Below, piece by piece: positions 1 to 4,940 of a stretch of DNA of 5,481 bases. Position numbers and translations under genes: made by a program. Position 1 is the stretch's first letter, and the number at the start of each line of letters is the position of its first letter. This DNA is from Acidobacteria bacterium RIFCSPHIGHO2_01_FULL_67_28. GTDB lineage: Bacteria; Acidobacteriota; Terriglobia; Acidiferrales; 2-02-FULL-67-57. Below the pieces are notes generated by a model that saw only the letters and a list, made by a program, of their open reading frames with translations, searched no databases and was not told the origin of the DNA. The stretch lies in contig MEKM01000162.1 of the NCBI GenBank assembly GCA_001766965.1, forward strand, positions 1 through 5,481, written 5' to 3'.

Positions 1-52
1 CGAAGCGAAGAATCTCAAACGTGGAAGTCGAGCGAGAGGGGAAGTCGTCTCC

Positions 53-523
53 CTAGTCGAGCAGGCTGGCGAGGGTGTGCTCGTCCTCGACTTCGTCCTC
101 GAGCGCCTCGCGCACGATGTGCATGGTGACGGCGTCGTCCATGTGCACCTTCTCGAGCAGGTCGTGATAGAACTCGATGGCGTCGCGCTCGCCCTGGATG
201 CTGTCCTTGAGCATACGCTTCCAGTCGGTGGCGTCCTTGGGCGGGAGCAGGTACTTGCCGAAGGCGAGCTTCTCGGCCTCGCTCACCTTCTCGAAGGGCC
301 GCCCGCCGAGCTGCACGATGCGGTCGAGGAAAGTGGCCACGTGGCCCCACTCGCCGGTCGCCATCTCGGCGAACTTCTCCGCCACCTCCCGGCCGTGCAT
401 GCCGGTGGCGACCTTCGAGAGGAATAGGTAGCGGTAGGCGGCCAGCAGCTCCGTCGCCGCCGCCCGGTTCAACTCCTTGATGATCTCGGCCCGGTTCTTG
501 ACGATCTCCTGTCCCTTCAGCAT
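53..523 (-). CDS. Ferritin-like diiron protein (bacterioferritin/Dps superfamily)
   Basis: Encodes 156 residues, the usual size for a bacterioferritin-type four-helix subunit. Carboxylate/histidine ligands expected of a diiron centre are visible: E25 in helix A, E58 and H61 (ExxH) in helix B, E112 in helix C, and E146 and H149 (ExxH) in helix D. The E25-E58 spacing of 33 equals that of bacterioferritin (E18-E51). The B-C connection is about 11 residues longer than in E. coli Bfr and contains a PPKDATDW stretch. The residue after E58 is Trp, where haem-bacterioferritins carry the haem-ligand Met, so haem binding of the classical type is unlikely. By family knowledge it would oxidise and store Fe(II) or consume peroxide in the cytoplasm; the exact substrate is inference. 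The ATG at 523 is chosen because AAGGAGG lies 8 nt upstream (532-538); a TTG at 559 would place this site inside the gene. Confidence 0.88.
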   Translation of the reverse strand: MLKGQEIVKNRAEIIKELNRAAATELLAAYRYLFLSKVATGMHGREVAEKFAEMATGEWGHVATFLDRIVQLGGRPFEKVSEAEKLAFGKYLLPPKDATDWKRMLKDSIQGERDAIEFYHDLLEKVHMDDAVTMHIVREALEDEVEDEHTLASLLD

Positions 524-560
524 CAGCGTTTCCTCCTTGTGGGCTCCCCCGGCCAGCAAT

Positions 561-592
561 TTAAAGTTATTCTAATCTAGCCTGTTTGTCAA
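561..592 (-). promoter_or_regulatory. Candidate sigma70-type promoter with Fur/PerR-like inverted repeat for the ferritin gene
   Basis: Reading the minus strand, a perfect TTGACA (587-592) is followed after 17 nt by TAACTT (564-569, three of six matches to the -10 consensus). The stretch is strikingly AT-rich for this GC-rich window. Overlapping the -10 is the 15-nt imperfect 7-1-7 palindrome TTAGAAT-A-ACTTTAA (561-575), with 5 of 7 arm positions complementary. It matches 11 of 14 defined positions of the PerR-type box TTATAATNATTATAA. Placement over the -10 fits repression. Fur-family control of ferritin and Dps genes is established elsewhere; its action here is inference. The -35 lies inside the 3' end of the neighbouring phosphoesterase ORF. 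Confidence 0.5.
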
Positions 593-1714
593 GTGGCTTG
601 GCGGAAGCGCAGACAGGAGTGTCTGCGCCACCCCAGGGAAGTATGAAGGGCTGGTTCCTGGTGGGGCAGACACTCTTGTCTGCCTGGGGCGAAGTCGAAG
701 GGTCTGCCCGCCCGCAAGGGCGTCGCAAGACGTCTGTTCGATTTGACCACTGTCCTCTATCACCCCGCAGTCGAAGGCTTGGCCCTGCTCGTTGATGGCG
801 CGGAAGCGGAGCTCGGCGGGCGTCGCTTCCCAGAGCATGAATACGTGCTGGCGGTCTTCGACCGCGGCGACGAGCCCGCTCGGGCCGGCGTCCCCCCGCC
901 GCAGCTTCCCGCTCGAGCCGCAGACGAAATAGAAAATGCCCTTCTGCGGATGGAAGCGCTGGTAGATGTGGTCGTGCCCCGCCAGCACCACCTGCACCCT
1001 CCGCATCGCCGGTAGCGGCGACGAAGCCCCGTCGTCGGGCTTCGTCGTCGGCTTTTCCTGACGAAGCAGCAGCGGTTCAATCTTTTCGCGCAACTTCTCG
1101 TCGCCGCCGTGGCGCTTCCCGGTCGAATACAGCGGATGATGCCCGTAGACGATGCGCCAGCGCGCCTGGCTTTCCGCCAGGGCCTTGTCGAGCCAGGCCA
1201 GTTGTTCCGGGTCTTTCTTGTCTTTCTCCAGCCGCACGGTGTTGATGACGAAGAACTCGATGAGCGGCGCGCCGTCCGGCTGCGTCCCCGCCGTAAAGCT
1301 GTAGTAGCCCTCGGGGCCCTCGATGTGGAAGCGGTCGCGGGCCTCGATGAGGTGCCGCCCGCCGTCGGCGCGGGTGTCGTGGTTGCCGAGCGCCGCGCGG
1401 AAGACGACCCCGCGACGCAGGAGCTCGGCGTAGGGCCGGTCGAACTTCTCTTCGAAATCCTTCCTGTTGCCCCCGCCCCAGAAGGCCCCGTAAACGTTGT
1501 CGCCCAGCATGAGCACCAGCTCATAGGGCAGCCGGTCGTGCCAGGCCACCATCTGCTCGGCGATGCGGTACTGGTGCGCGTCGCCCGTGCCGCTGTCGCC
1601 GATGACGGCGAAGCGGATGACGGCTGGCTCGGGCGCCAACAGGCCCGCGGGGAGGCAGAGGAAGCAGAGGAAGCAGAGGAGGCAAAGGAGGCGACGGCGC
1701 CGCGAGAGAATCAC
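572..1714 (-). CDS. Exported purple-acid-phosphatase/TRAP-like metallophosphoesterase
   Basis: Encodes 380 residues. After a basic, hydrophobic N-terminus (about 1-27, signal peptide) comes a complete calcineurin-like metallophosphoesterase core with motifs in order: GDSG (D40), GDNVY (D72, with Y75 where purple acid phosphatases have their iron-ligand Tyr), GNHD (N111, H112), GHHP (H192) and GHDHxYQR (H247, H249). The GDNxY and GNHD blocks resemble tartrate-resistant acid phosphatase (ACP5-like), so a periplasmic or extracellular phosphomonoesterase with a dinuclear metal site is likely; the substrate cannot be told. The start is GTG, with a weak AGGA 7 nt upstream. The natural fold should end near residue 322-326. 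The remaining ~55 residues are encoded by palindromic repeats plus the ferritin promoter, read through to a TAG at 572-574, and include the peptide AQTLLSA. The catalytic domain looks intact. Confidence 0.9.
   Translation of the reverse strand: MILSRRRRLLCLLCFLCFLCLPAGLLAPEPAVIRFAVIGDSGTGDAHQYRIAEQMVAWHDRLPYELVLMLGDNVYGAFWGGGNRKDFEEKFDRPYAELLRRGVVFRAALGNHDTRADGGRHLIEARDRFHIEGPEGYYSFTAGTQPDGAPLIEFFVINTVRLEKDKKDPEQLAWLDKALAESQARWRIVYGHHPLYSTGKRHGGDEKLREKIEPLLLRQEKPTTKPDDGASSPLPAMRRVQVVLAGHDHIYQRFHPQKGIFYFVCGSSGKLRRGDAGPSGLVAAVEDRQHVFMLWEATPAELRFRAINEQGQAFDCGVIEDSGQIEQTSCDALAGGQTLRLRPRQTRVSAPPGTSPSYFPGVAQTLLSALPPSHLTNRLD
607..684. repeat. Pair of inverted REP-like palindromes (GCAGACA...TGTCTGC)
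   Basis: Two hairpins are exact: 607-628 has a 9-bp stem (gcgcagaca/tgtctgcgc, loop ggag), and 665-684 has an 8-bp stem (ggcagaca/tgtctgcc, loop ctct). The 18-nt core of the second, reverse-complemented, differs from the first at a single position, so the two are inverted copies of one element. Flanks between them (caccccaggga and ttcctggtgggg) are also roughly complementary, giving a composite of about 78 nt. This layout resembles paired REP/BIME elements. From memory, the peptide 'AQTLLSA' produced by this element recurs in acidobacterial proteins; that is recollection, not a search result. It lies inside the 3' end of the phosphoesterase reading frame. Confidence 0.7.
709..732. repeat. Two adjacent small hairpins with GCAA loops
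   Basis: Two perfect short stem-loops overlap by 2 nt: CGCCC-GCAA-GGGCG (709-722) and CGTC-GCAA-GACG (721-732). Both have GCAA loops on the plus strand, which is a GNRA-type tetraloop in plus-strand RNA. They sit beside the inverted palindromes, next to a further gtctg segment, and inside the C-terminal extension of the phosphoesterase frame. They are probably part of the same repeat cluster; any function is unknown. Confidence 0.4.
1652..1696. repeat. 9-bp tandem repeat in the phosphoesterase signal-peptide coding region
   Basis: Four 9-nt units (gaggcagag, gaagcagag, gaagcagag, gaggcaaag; 1652-1687) are followed by a degenerate fifth (gaggcgacg). Read on the minus strand they encode a hydrophobic Cys-Leu/Phe repeat, giving Cys at residues 11, 14, 17 and 20. 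Because the unit is three codons long, copy-number change would lengthen or shorten the signal peptide without shifting the frame. Confidence 0.75.
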
Positions 1715-1754
1715 AGCGGAATCCTAGCGCGGACCGGGCCGCGGGTTCAACGCC

Positions 1755-1783
1755 TTGTCGAAATCCGCGGACGTGGATAGGAT
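1755..1783 (+). promoter_or_regulatory. Candidate promoter for the TolB-like propeller gene
   Basis: TTGTCG (1755-1760, four of six to the -35 consensus) and TAGGAT (1778-1783, four of six to the -10) are separated by exactly 17 nt. They are followed about 14 nt later by a GGGGAG Shine-Dalgarno (1797-1802) and the ATG at 1808. The pair lies in the 93-bp divergent gap, which must also contain the promoter for the phosphoesterase on the other strand. No equally good match is seen for that gene. Confidence 0.35.
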
Positions 1784-1807
1784 AGGAGATTCGCCCGGGG
1801 AGAAACG

Positions 1808-2851
1808 ATGCGAATCGCCTTCCGGTTGCTGCTGCTGCTGACCCTGGCCGCGGGCCTCTTCCGCGCCGCGGAGCCGCCCGCGCTCTTGCTTCCCGAGGAG
1901 AAGCACCTCACCAACGCCCGCCAGTTGACCTTCACCGGCGAGAACGCCGAAGCCTACTTTTCCGCCGACGACCGCTTCTTGAGCTTCCAGAGCCACGAAG
2001 GCCGCGGCGCCTGCGACCAGATTTACGTCATGGCCGCCGACGGCAGCGGCCGGCGCCTGGTGAGTACGGGGAAGGGCAAGACCACCTGCGCCTACTTTTT
2101 CCCGAACGGCAAGCGGCTGCTCTACTCCTCCTCGCATCTTGCCAGCCCCGACTGCCCGACGCCGCCCGACTACTCCCGCGGCTACGTCTGGCCGATTCTC
2201 GCCGGCTACGACATTTTCACCGCGCGGCCCGACGGCAGCGACTTGCGCCGCTTGACCCACAGCCCCGGCTACGACGCCGAAGCCACCCTCTCCCGCGACG
2301 GCAAGAAAATTGTCTTCACCTCGACGCGCGACGCCGACCTCGACCTCTACGTGATGGACTCGGACGGCAAGAACGTCCGCCGGCTCACCCGCGAGCTCGG
2401 CTACGACGGCGGGGCCTTTTTCTCGCCCGACGGGAAGAAGATCGTCTACCGCGCCCACCACCCCACCGACCCGGCCGAAGTGGCCGACTACCAGGCGCTG
2501 CTCGCCGACGGGCTGCTGCGGCCCTCCCGGCTCGAAATCTGGGTGATGGACGCCGACGGGGCGAACAAGCGCCAGGTCACCGCGAACGGCGCCGCCAACT
2601 TCGCTCCCTACTGGCACCCCGACGGCCGCCGCATCATCTTCGGCTCAAACATGCTCGACCCCGAGGGCCGCAACTTCGACCTCTACCTCATCCACCAAGA
2701 CGGCACCGGCCTCGAGCGCATTACTTACCACCCCGACTTCGACGGCTTCCCCATGTTCAGCCACGACGGCCGCCGGCTCGTCTGGGCCTCCAACCGCAAC
2801 CAGCGCCAGCGCGGCGACACCAACATCTTCCTCGCCGACTGGGTGGAGTGA
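1808..2851 (+). CDS. Exported TolB-like six-bladed beta-propeller protein (PD40/WD40-like repeats)
   Basis: Encodes 347 residues. An N-terminal signal peptide (about 1-21, polyleucine core ending near FRAAE) precedes about six PD40 repeats. Each has the pattern (R/Q)LT, then SPDG-like turn, I/V-F-S, D-hydrophobic-Y-V-M, and DG (approximate blades 38-85, 85-150, 150-194, 194-258, 258-306, 306-347). Two blades carry long insertions, around 110-133 (C116, ending GYVWP) and 217-242 (HHPTDPAEVADYQALL...). I recognise these as shared by a group of exported TolB-like proteins of Acidobacteriota and Bacteroidota. C69, C94 and C116 could form a disulfide. No Tol/Pal gene is adjacent, so this is probably not the Tol-Pal component tolB itself. 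The likely role is an envelope or secreted protein-binding propeller; no catalytic motif is visible. The start is fixed by GGGGAG 5 nt upstream and by the signal peptide beginning directly at this ATG. Confidence 0.85.
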   Translation: MRIAFRLLLLLTLAAGLFRAAEPPALLLPEEKHLTNARQLTFTGENAEAYFSADDRFLSFQSHEGRGACDQIYVMAADGSGRRLVSTGKGKTTCAYFFPNGKRLLYSSSHLASPDCPTPPDYSRGYVWPILAGYDIFTARPDGSDLRRLTHSPGYDAEATLSRDGKKIVFTSTRDADLDLYVMDSDGKNVRRLTRELGYDGGAFFSPDGKKIVYRAHHPTDPAEVADYQALLADGLLRPSRLEIWVMDADGANKRQVTANGAANFAPYWHPDGRRIIFGSNMLDPEGRNFDLYLIHQDGTGLERITYHPDFDGFPMFSHDGRRLVWASNRNQRQRGDTNIFLADWVE

Positions 2852-2921
2852 GTTGGTCGCTACACCCGTGCAACCCGGCAGGTACAAGAAGGAGTCTAAC
2901 CGGCCAGTCCGGCGGGAGCCC

Positions 2922-2962
2922 TTGACCCCGGCCGCCCGGCGGAGTAGCTTCCGCCAAGAGGG
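2922..2962 (+). promoter_or_regulatory. Candidate promoter, leader hairpin and RBS for the VirB10-like gene
   Basis: TTGACC (2922-2927, five of six) and TAGCTT (2945-2950, three of six) are 17 nt apart in the 118-bp gap after the propeller gene. A perfect 6-bp hairpin, ggcgga-gtagct-tccgcc (2938-2955), overlaps the -10. AAGAGGG (2956-2962), 7 nt before the ATG at 2970, is the ribosome-binding site. The untranslated leader would be only about a dozen nt if this promoter is used. The alternative is co-transcription from the propeller promoter, since no T-rich terminator separates the genes. Confidence 0.35.
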
Positions 2963-2969
2963 CTGAAGG

Positions 2970-3749
2970 ATGCGTCAACCCATCTCGAGTCGCCGCCTGC
3001 TTCTTTTCCCCATGTTCTTGTTGGCCGGACTGCTCGCCGCGCAGGAGCCGGAGCTGAAGCCGGCCCCGGCGGCGAAGTCAGCGGAGACCCCGCTGGCCAA
3101 AGTGGTCGTCCCCGGGGGGACGCACCTGCCGCTCGTCTTGCAGAACACCATCAGCACCAAGACCGCCGAGCCCGGCGACCCGCTCTACTTTGAAACCACC
3201 TATCCCGTCGTCGTGAACAACCGCATCCTGATCCCGGTGGGGAGCTTCGTGCGGGGGACGCTGACCGAGGTCAAGCGGCCGGGGCGCATCCGGGGCCGGG
3301 GCGAGCTGCACGTGCGCTTTGACGAGCTCACCTTGCCGAACGGCTACACCGTTAACCTCACCGCCAGCCTGGCCACCACCGGGGCGCGCGAAGGCGAAGA
3401 GGTCGACCGCGAAGAAGGCAGCGTCAAGAGCGATTCCACCAAAGGCCAGGACATCGGCACCGTGGCCACCACCGGAGGCGCGGGCGCCGGCATCGGCGCC
3501 ATCGCCGGGGGCGCCAAGGGCGCGGGCATCGGCGCCGGCGTGGGCGCCGCGGCGGGCCTGGCGGCCGTCCTGCTCACCCGCGGGCGCGAGCTCGAGTTGC
3601 CGCGCGGCACCACGGTGGACATCGTCTTCGAACGGCCGCTCGAGCTCGACCCGGCGCTGGCGCAGTTCGATTGGACCGGCCAGAGCACCGCCCTGCCGGC
3701 GCCGGCCCCGCGCGACCAGTCGAGCTCCTTCCCCCGCATCCCCCGCTAG
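2970..3749 (+). CDS. Exported VirB10/TrbI-like beta-domain protein with glycine zipper
   Basis: Encodes 259 residues. A signal peptide (about 1-24, cleavage near LLAAQ) is followed by a Pro/Ala-rich linker. Residues 47-135 then follow the VirB10/TrbI beta-barrel pattern: VPGGTHLPLVLQNTIST, PGDPLYFET, ILIPVGSFVRGTL and RFDELTLPNGYTV. A charged, acidic loop (140-160) leads into a glycine zipper at 169-196 (repeated GxxxG, helical and membrane-prone) and hydrophobic residues to ~202. A second LPRGTTVDIVFERPL strand pair (210-226) closes the domain. The C-terminus is Pro/Ser-rich. No type IV secretion genes are nearby, and the long N-terminal region of true VirB10 is absent, so this looks like a stand-alone periplasmic or outer-membrane protein using the same fold. 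A conjugation role is not supported by context; actual function is unknown. Confidence 0.75.
   Translation: MRQPISSRRLLLFPMFLLAGLLAAQEPELKPAPAAKSAETPLAKVVVPGGTHLPLVLQNTISTKTAEPGDPLYFETTYPVVVNNRILIPVGSFVRGTLTEVKRPGRIRGRGELHVRFDELTLPNGYTVNLTASLATTGAREGEEVDREEGSVKSDSTKGQDIGTVATTGGAGAGIGAIAGGAKGAGIGAGVGAAAGLAAVLLTRGRELELPRGTTVDIVFERPLELDPALAQFDWTGQSTALPAPAPRDQSSSFPRIPR
3477..3558 (+). repeat. GC-rich imperfect repeat encoding the glycine zipper
   Basis: The stretch is almost entirely Gly/Ala codons, with repeated GGCGCC and two near-identical 15-mers (gccggcatcggcgcc and gcgggcatcggcgcc) about 40 nt apart. It reads as Gly-Ala-Gly-Ile/Val units. This is coding low complexity arising with the glycine zipper, not a separate element, but it is prone to slippage and to assembly error. 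Confidence 0.55.
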
Positions 3750-4339
3750 CGCGCGTAGGGCTGCAGGCTGATTTCAAAAAAAAGCAGGGCTTCCTCGCCC
3801 GGCAGCACCACCACCTCGGGGATGTAGACCCCGGCCGCGGCCGGCTCGAGCGCGGCCCCGCCCAGGTCGAAATACAAGTAGCCGCGCGCCTGCCCGCCCG
3901 GGCCCACCACCGCGGCGCGCAGTTGCCGGACCCGCAGCGCCGCCTCGACTTCTTCGCGCTTGGTGCGGTTCTTATCCTCGGCCGGCCGCGGGATGTGCCC
4001 GCCCTTGGCCTTCTTGCTCGACGGGGGCGGGTACATGGCCCAGGCGGCTCTGGTCGGGTCAATCTGCTCGAACTTGTCGGCGCCGGTGACGACCACGATG
4101 CGCCCGAGGCCTACGCGCACCGCCTCGGCGCGTTCATTGAGGATGAGGATTTCGACGGGCAGGATGCCGGCTCGCCCGAGCGCGGCGTTCTTCCCGAAGA
4201 CTTTCTCCGCCTCGAGCGGGTCGAGCAGGGGCCGGGCGGCGATGGTCACCTGCTCGTGGGAGTCGCGGGCGAGGAAGCGCTCGGGCTCAACCGGCGGCGG
4301 CGCCTGCGCCGCCGGCGCTCCACCCAGCGCCGCGCACAC
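3746..4339 (-). CDS. Probable exported protein of unknown function; start codon uncertain
   Basis: I do not recognise a family. The open frame continues in phase upstream to 4368, directly at the CCA end of tRNA-Ala. It encodes a signal-peptide-like hydrophobic run (VFFAFASLIVCAALGG, 4366-4319) followed by an Ala/Pro segment. No ATG or Shine-Dalgarno precedes it. The only in-frame candidates outside the tRNA are GTG at 4339 (used here) and CTG at 4345, both inside the hydrophobic run. The remainder looks like a genuine globular protein: a DKFEQIDP block, a basic/polar segment rich in Lys, Arg and Glu, then beta-rich hydrophobic strands (ARGYLYFDLGG, VYIPEVVVLPGEEALLFFEI). The LLFFE codons contain an 8-nt homopolymer (3776-3783). 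The stop codon interlocks with that of the convergent upstream neighbour. Either the 5' end was lost by rearrangement next to the tRNA, or translation uses a leaderless or non-canonical start. Confidence 0.6.
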   Translation of the reverse strand: MCAALGGAPAAQAPPPVEPERFLARDSHEQVTIAARPLLDPLEAEKVFGKNAALGRAGILPVEILILNERAEAVRVGLGRIVVVTGADKFEQIDPTRAAWAMYPPPSSKKAKGGHIPRPAEDKNRTKREEVEAALRVRQLRAAVVGPGGQARGYLYFDLGGAALEPAAAGVYIPEVVVLPGEEALLFFEISLQPYAR

Positions 4340-4368
4340 GATCAGGGAGGCGAAGGCGAAGAAAACGG

Positions 4369-4444
4369 TGGTGGACGCGGGGGGATTCGAACCCCCGACC
4401 CCCTGGTTGCAAACCAGATGCTCTCCCAACTGAGCTACGCGCCC
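4369..4444 (-). tRNA. tRNA-Ala (anticodon UGC), CCA encoded
   Basis: A full cloverleaf is visible on the minus strand. The acceptor stem GGGCGCG pairs with CGCGTCC at all seven positions, including the G3:U70 wobble that is the alanine identity element. The D-arm begins TAGCTCAG; the anticodon stem TCTGG/CCAGG encloses loop TTTGCAA (anticodon UGC); the T-arm has GGGGG-TTCGAAT-CCCCC. The discriminator is A, followed by a genomic CCA (4371-4369). It starts 7 nt after the CCA end of tRNA-Ile, so the two are processed from one transcript. Confidence 0.97.
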
Positions 4445-4451
4445 CACGTTG

Positions 4452-4528
<77 letters not shown>

Positions 4529-4541
4529 ACCGGCAAGCCAG

Positions 4542-4570
4542 ATTATACCGCGAGCGATGCGGGGCTTCCA
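4542..4570 (-). promoter_or_regulatory. Promoter of the tRNA-Ile/tRNA-Ala unit
   Basis: On the minus strand a perfect TATAAT (4542-4547) lies 13 nt before the first base of tRNA-Ile. TGGAAG (4565-4570, three of six to the -35 consensus) is 17 nt upstream. Initiation near 4535 would leave a leader of only about 6-7 nt. The segment between the -10 and the start is GC-rich (CTGGCTTGCC), as in stringently controlled stable-RNA promoters. The perfect -10 stands out sharply against the GC-rich background. Confidence 0.65.
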
Positions 4571-4587
4571 CTGCGCTACGCTGGCGC

Positions 4588-4938
4588 CTAGCTTCCCAGG
4601 CCCACCAGGACGATGCCGAGGGCGATGCAGGCAAGGCCGACGAGCTTGGCCCGCCCGATCGGCTCGCCCAGACGCTGCCGCGCCAGCAGCGCCACCCAGA
4701 CGTACTCGACCGCGCTCAAGGGGACGAGCACCGATAGCTGCGCCCCGGTCAGCGCCAGGAGGAACAGCCCCGAGGCCGCCCCGTAGAGCGCGACCGCGGC
4801 CACGACTTTTCCGCTCACGCGAAAGCCGCGCAGGGCGAGGCGCGTCTCGGCGGCACCGCGCTTGAGCAAGAACGCCGCCAGCGCGGCCGAGACCGTAGCC
4901 GCCAGCGTCGCCGCCACCGCCCAAACTTCCGTCGGCAT
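4588..4938 (-). CDS. EamA/SMR-type half-transporter, subunit 2 (ArnE/ArnF-like)
   Basis: Encodes 116 residues, the length of a four-helix small multidrug resistance/ArnE-type protein rather than a ten-helix DMT carrier. Predicted membrane helices lie at about 6-24, 45-64, 68-88 and 97-114. Family-like motifs are FLLKRGA in helix 1 (K26) and LVPLSAVEYVWVALLA in helix 3, followed by a GEPI turn that resembles the HEPVS of E. coli ArnE. It carries a membrane-embedded E78. The ATG at 4938 follows the upstream stop by 2 nt, with GAGGAG inside the end of that gene, so translation is coupled to the partner. By homology it is probably one half of a heterodimeric inner-membrane transporter or lipid-linked-sugar flippase; the substrate is unknown and no other arn genes are visible. 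Confidence 0.8.
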   Translation of the reverse strand: MPTEVWAVAATLAATVSAALAAFLLKRGAAETRLALRGFRVSGKVVAAVALYGAASGLFLLALTGAQLSVLVPLSAVEYVWVALLARQRLGEPIGRAKLVGLACIALGIVLVGLGS

Positions 4939-4940
4939 CG

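Noticed and set aside
1..52. Possible gene or terminator at the left edge
   Set aside because: Only 52 nt downstream of the ferritin stop are visible. There is no convincing hairpin or frame, just a short direct repeat of gaagtcg.
524..559. Ferritin start extended to TTG at 559
   Set aside because: It would put the perfect AAGGAGG ribosome-binding site inside the gene and add 12 residues before helix A with no family precedent.
1652..1687. Cys-x-x-Cys series as an iron-sulfur or haem motif, or a lipobox
   Set aside because: The cysteines lie inside the hydrophobic core of a signal peptide and are a by-product of a 9-bp DNA repeat. No [LVI]-[AST]-[GA]-C lipobox is present.
1109..1780. Plus-strand frame (223 codons) opposite the phosphoesterase
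   Set aside because: It overlaps a complete catalytic domain on the other strand, and its tail is only the translated 9-bp repeat (EEAEEAEEA).
1724..2617. Long minus-strand frame (297 codons) opposite the propeller gene
   Set aside because: The product is a Val/Gly/Ala-rich shadow of regular GC-rich PD40 codons, without start signals or family motifs. The plus-strand gene has a signal peptide and clear repeats.
2938..2955. Hairpin as an intrinsic terminator of the propeller gene
   Set aside because: It has a perfect 6-bp stem but no T-tract and is followed at once by the next ribosome-binding site, so a leader hairpin or chance is more likely.
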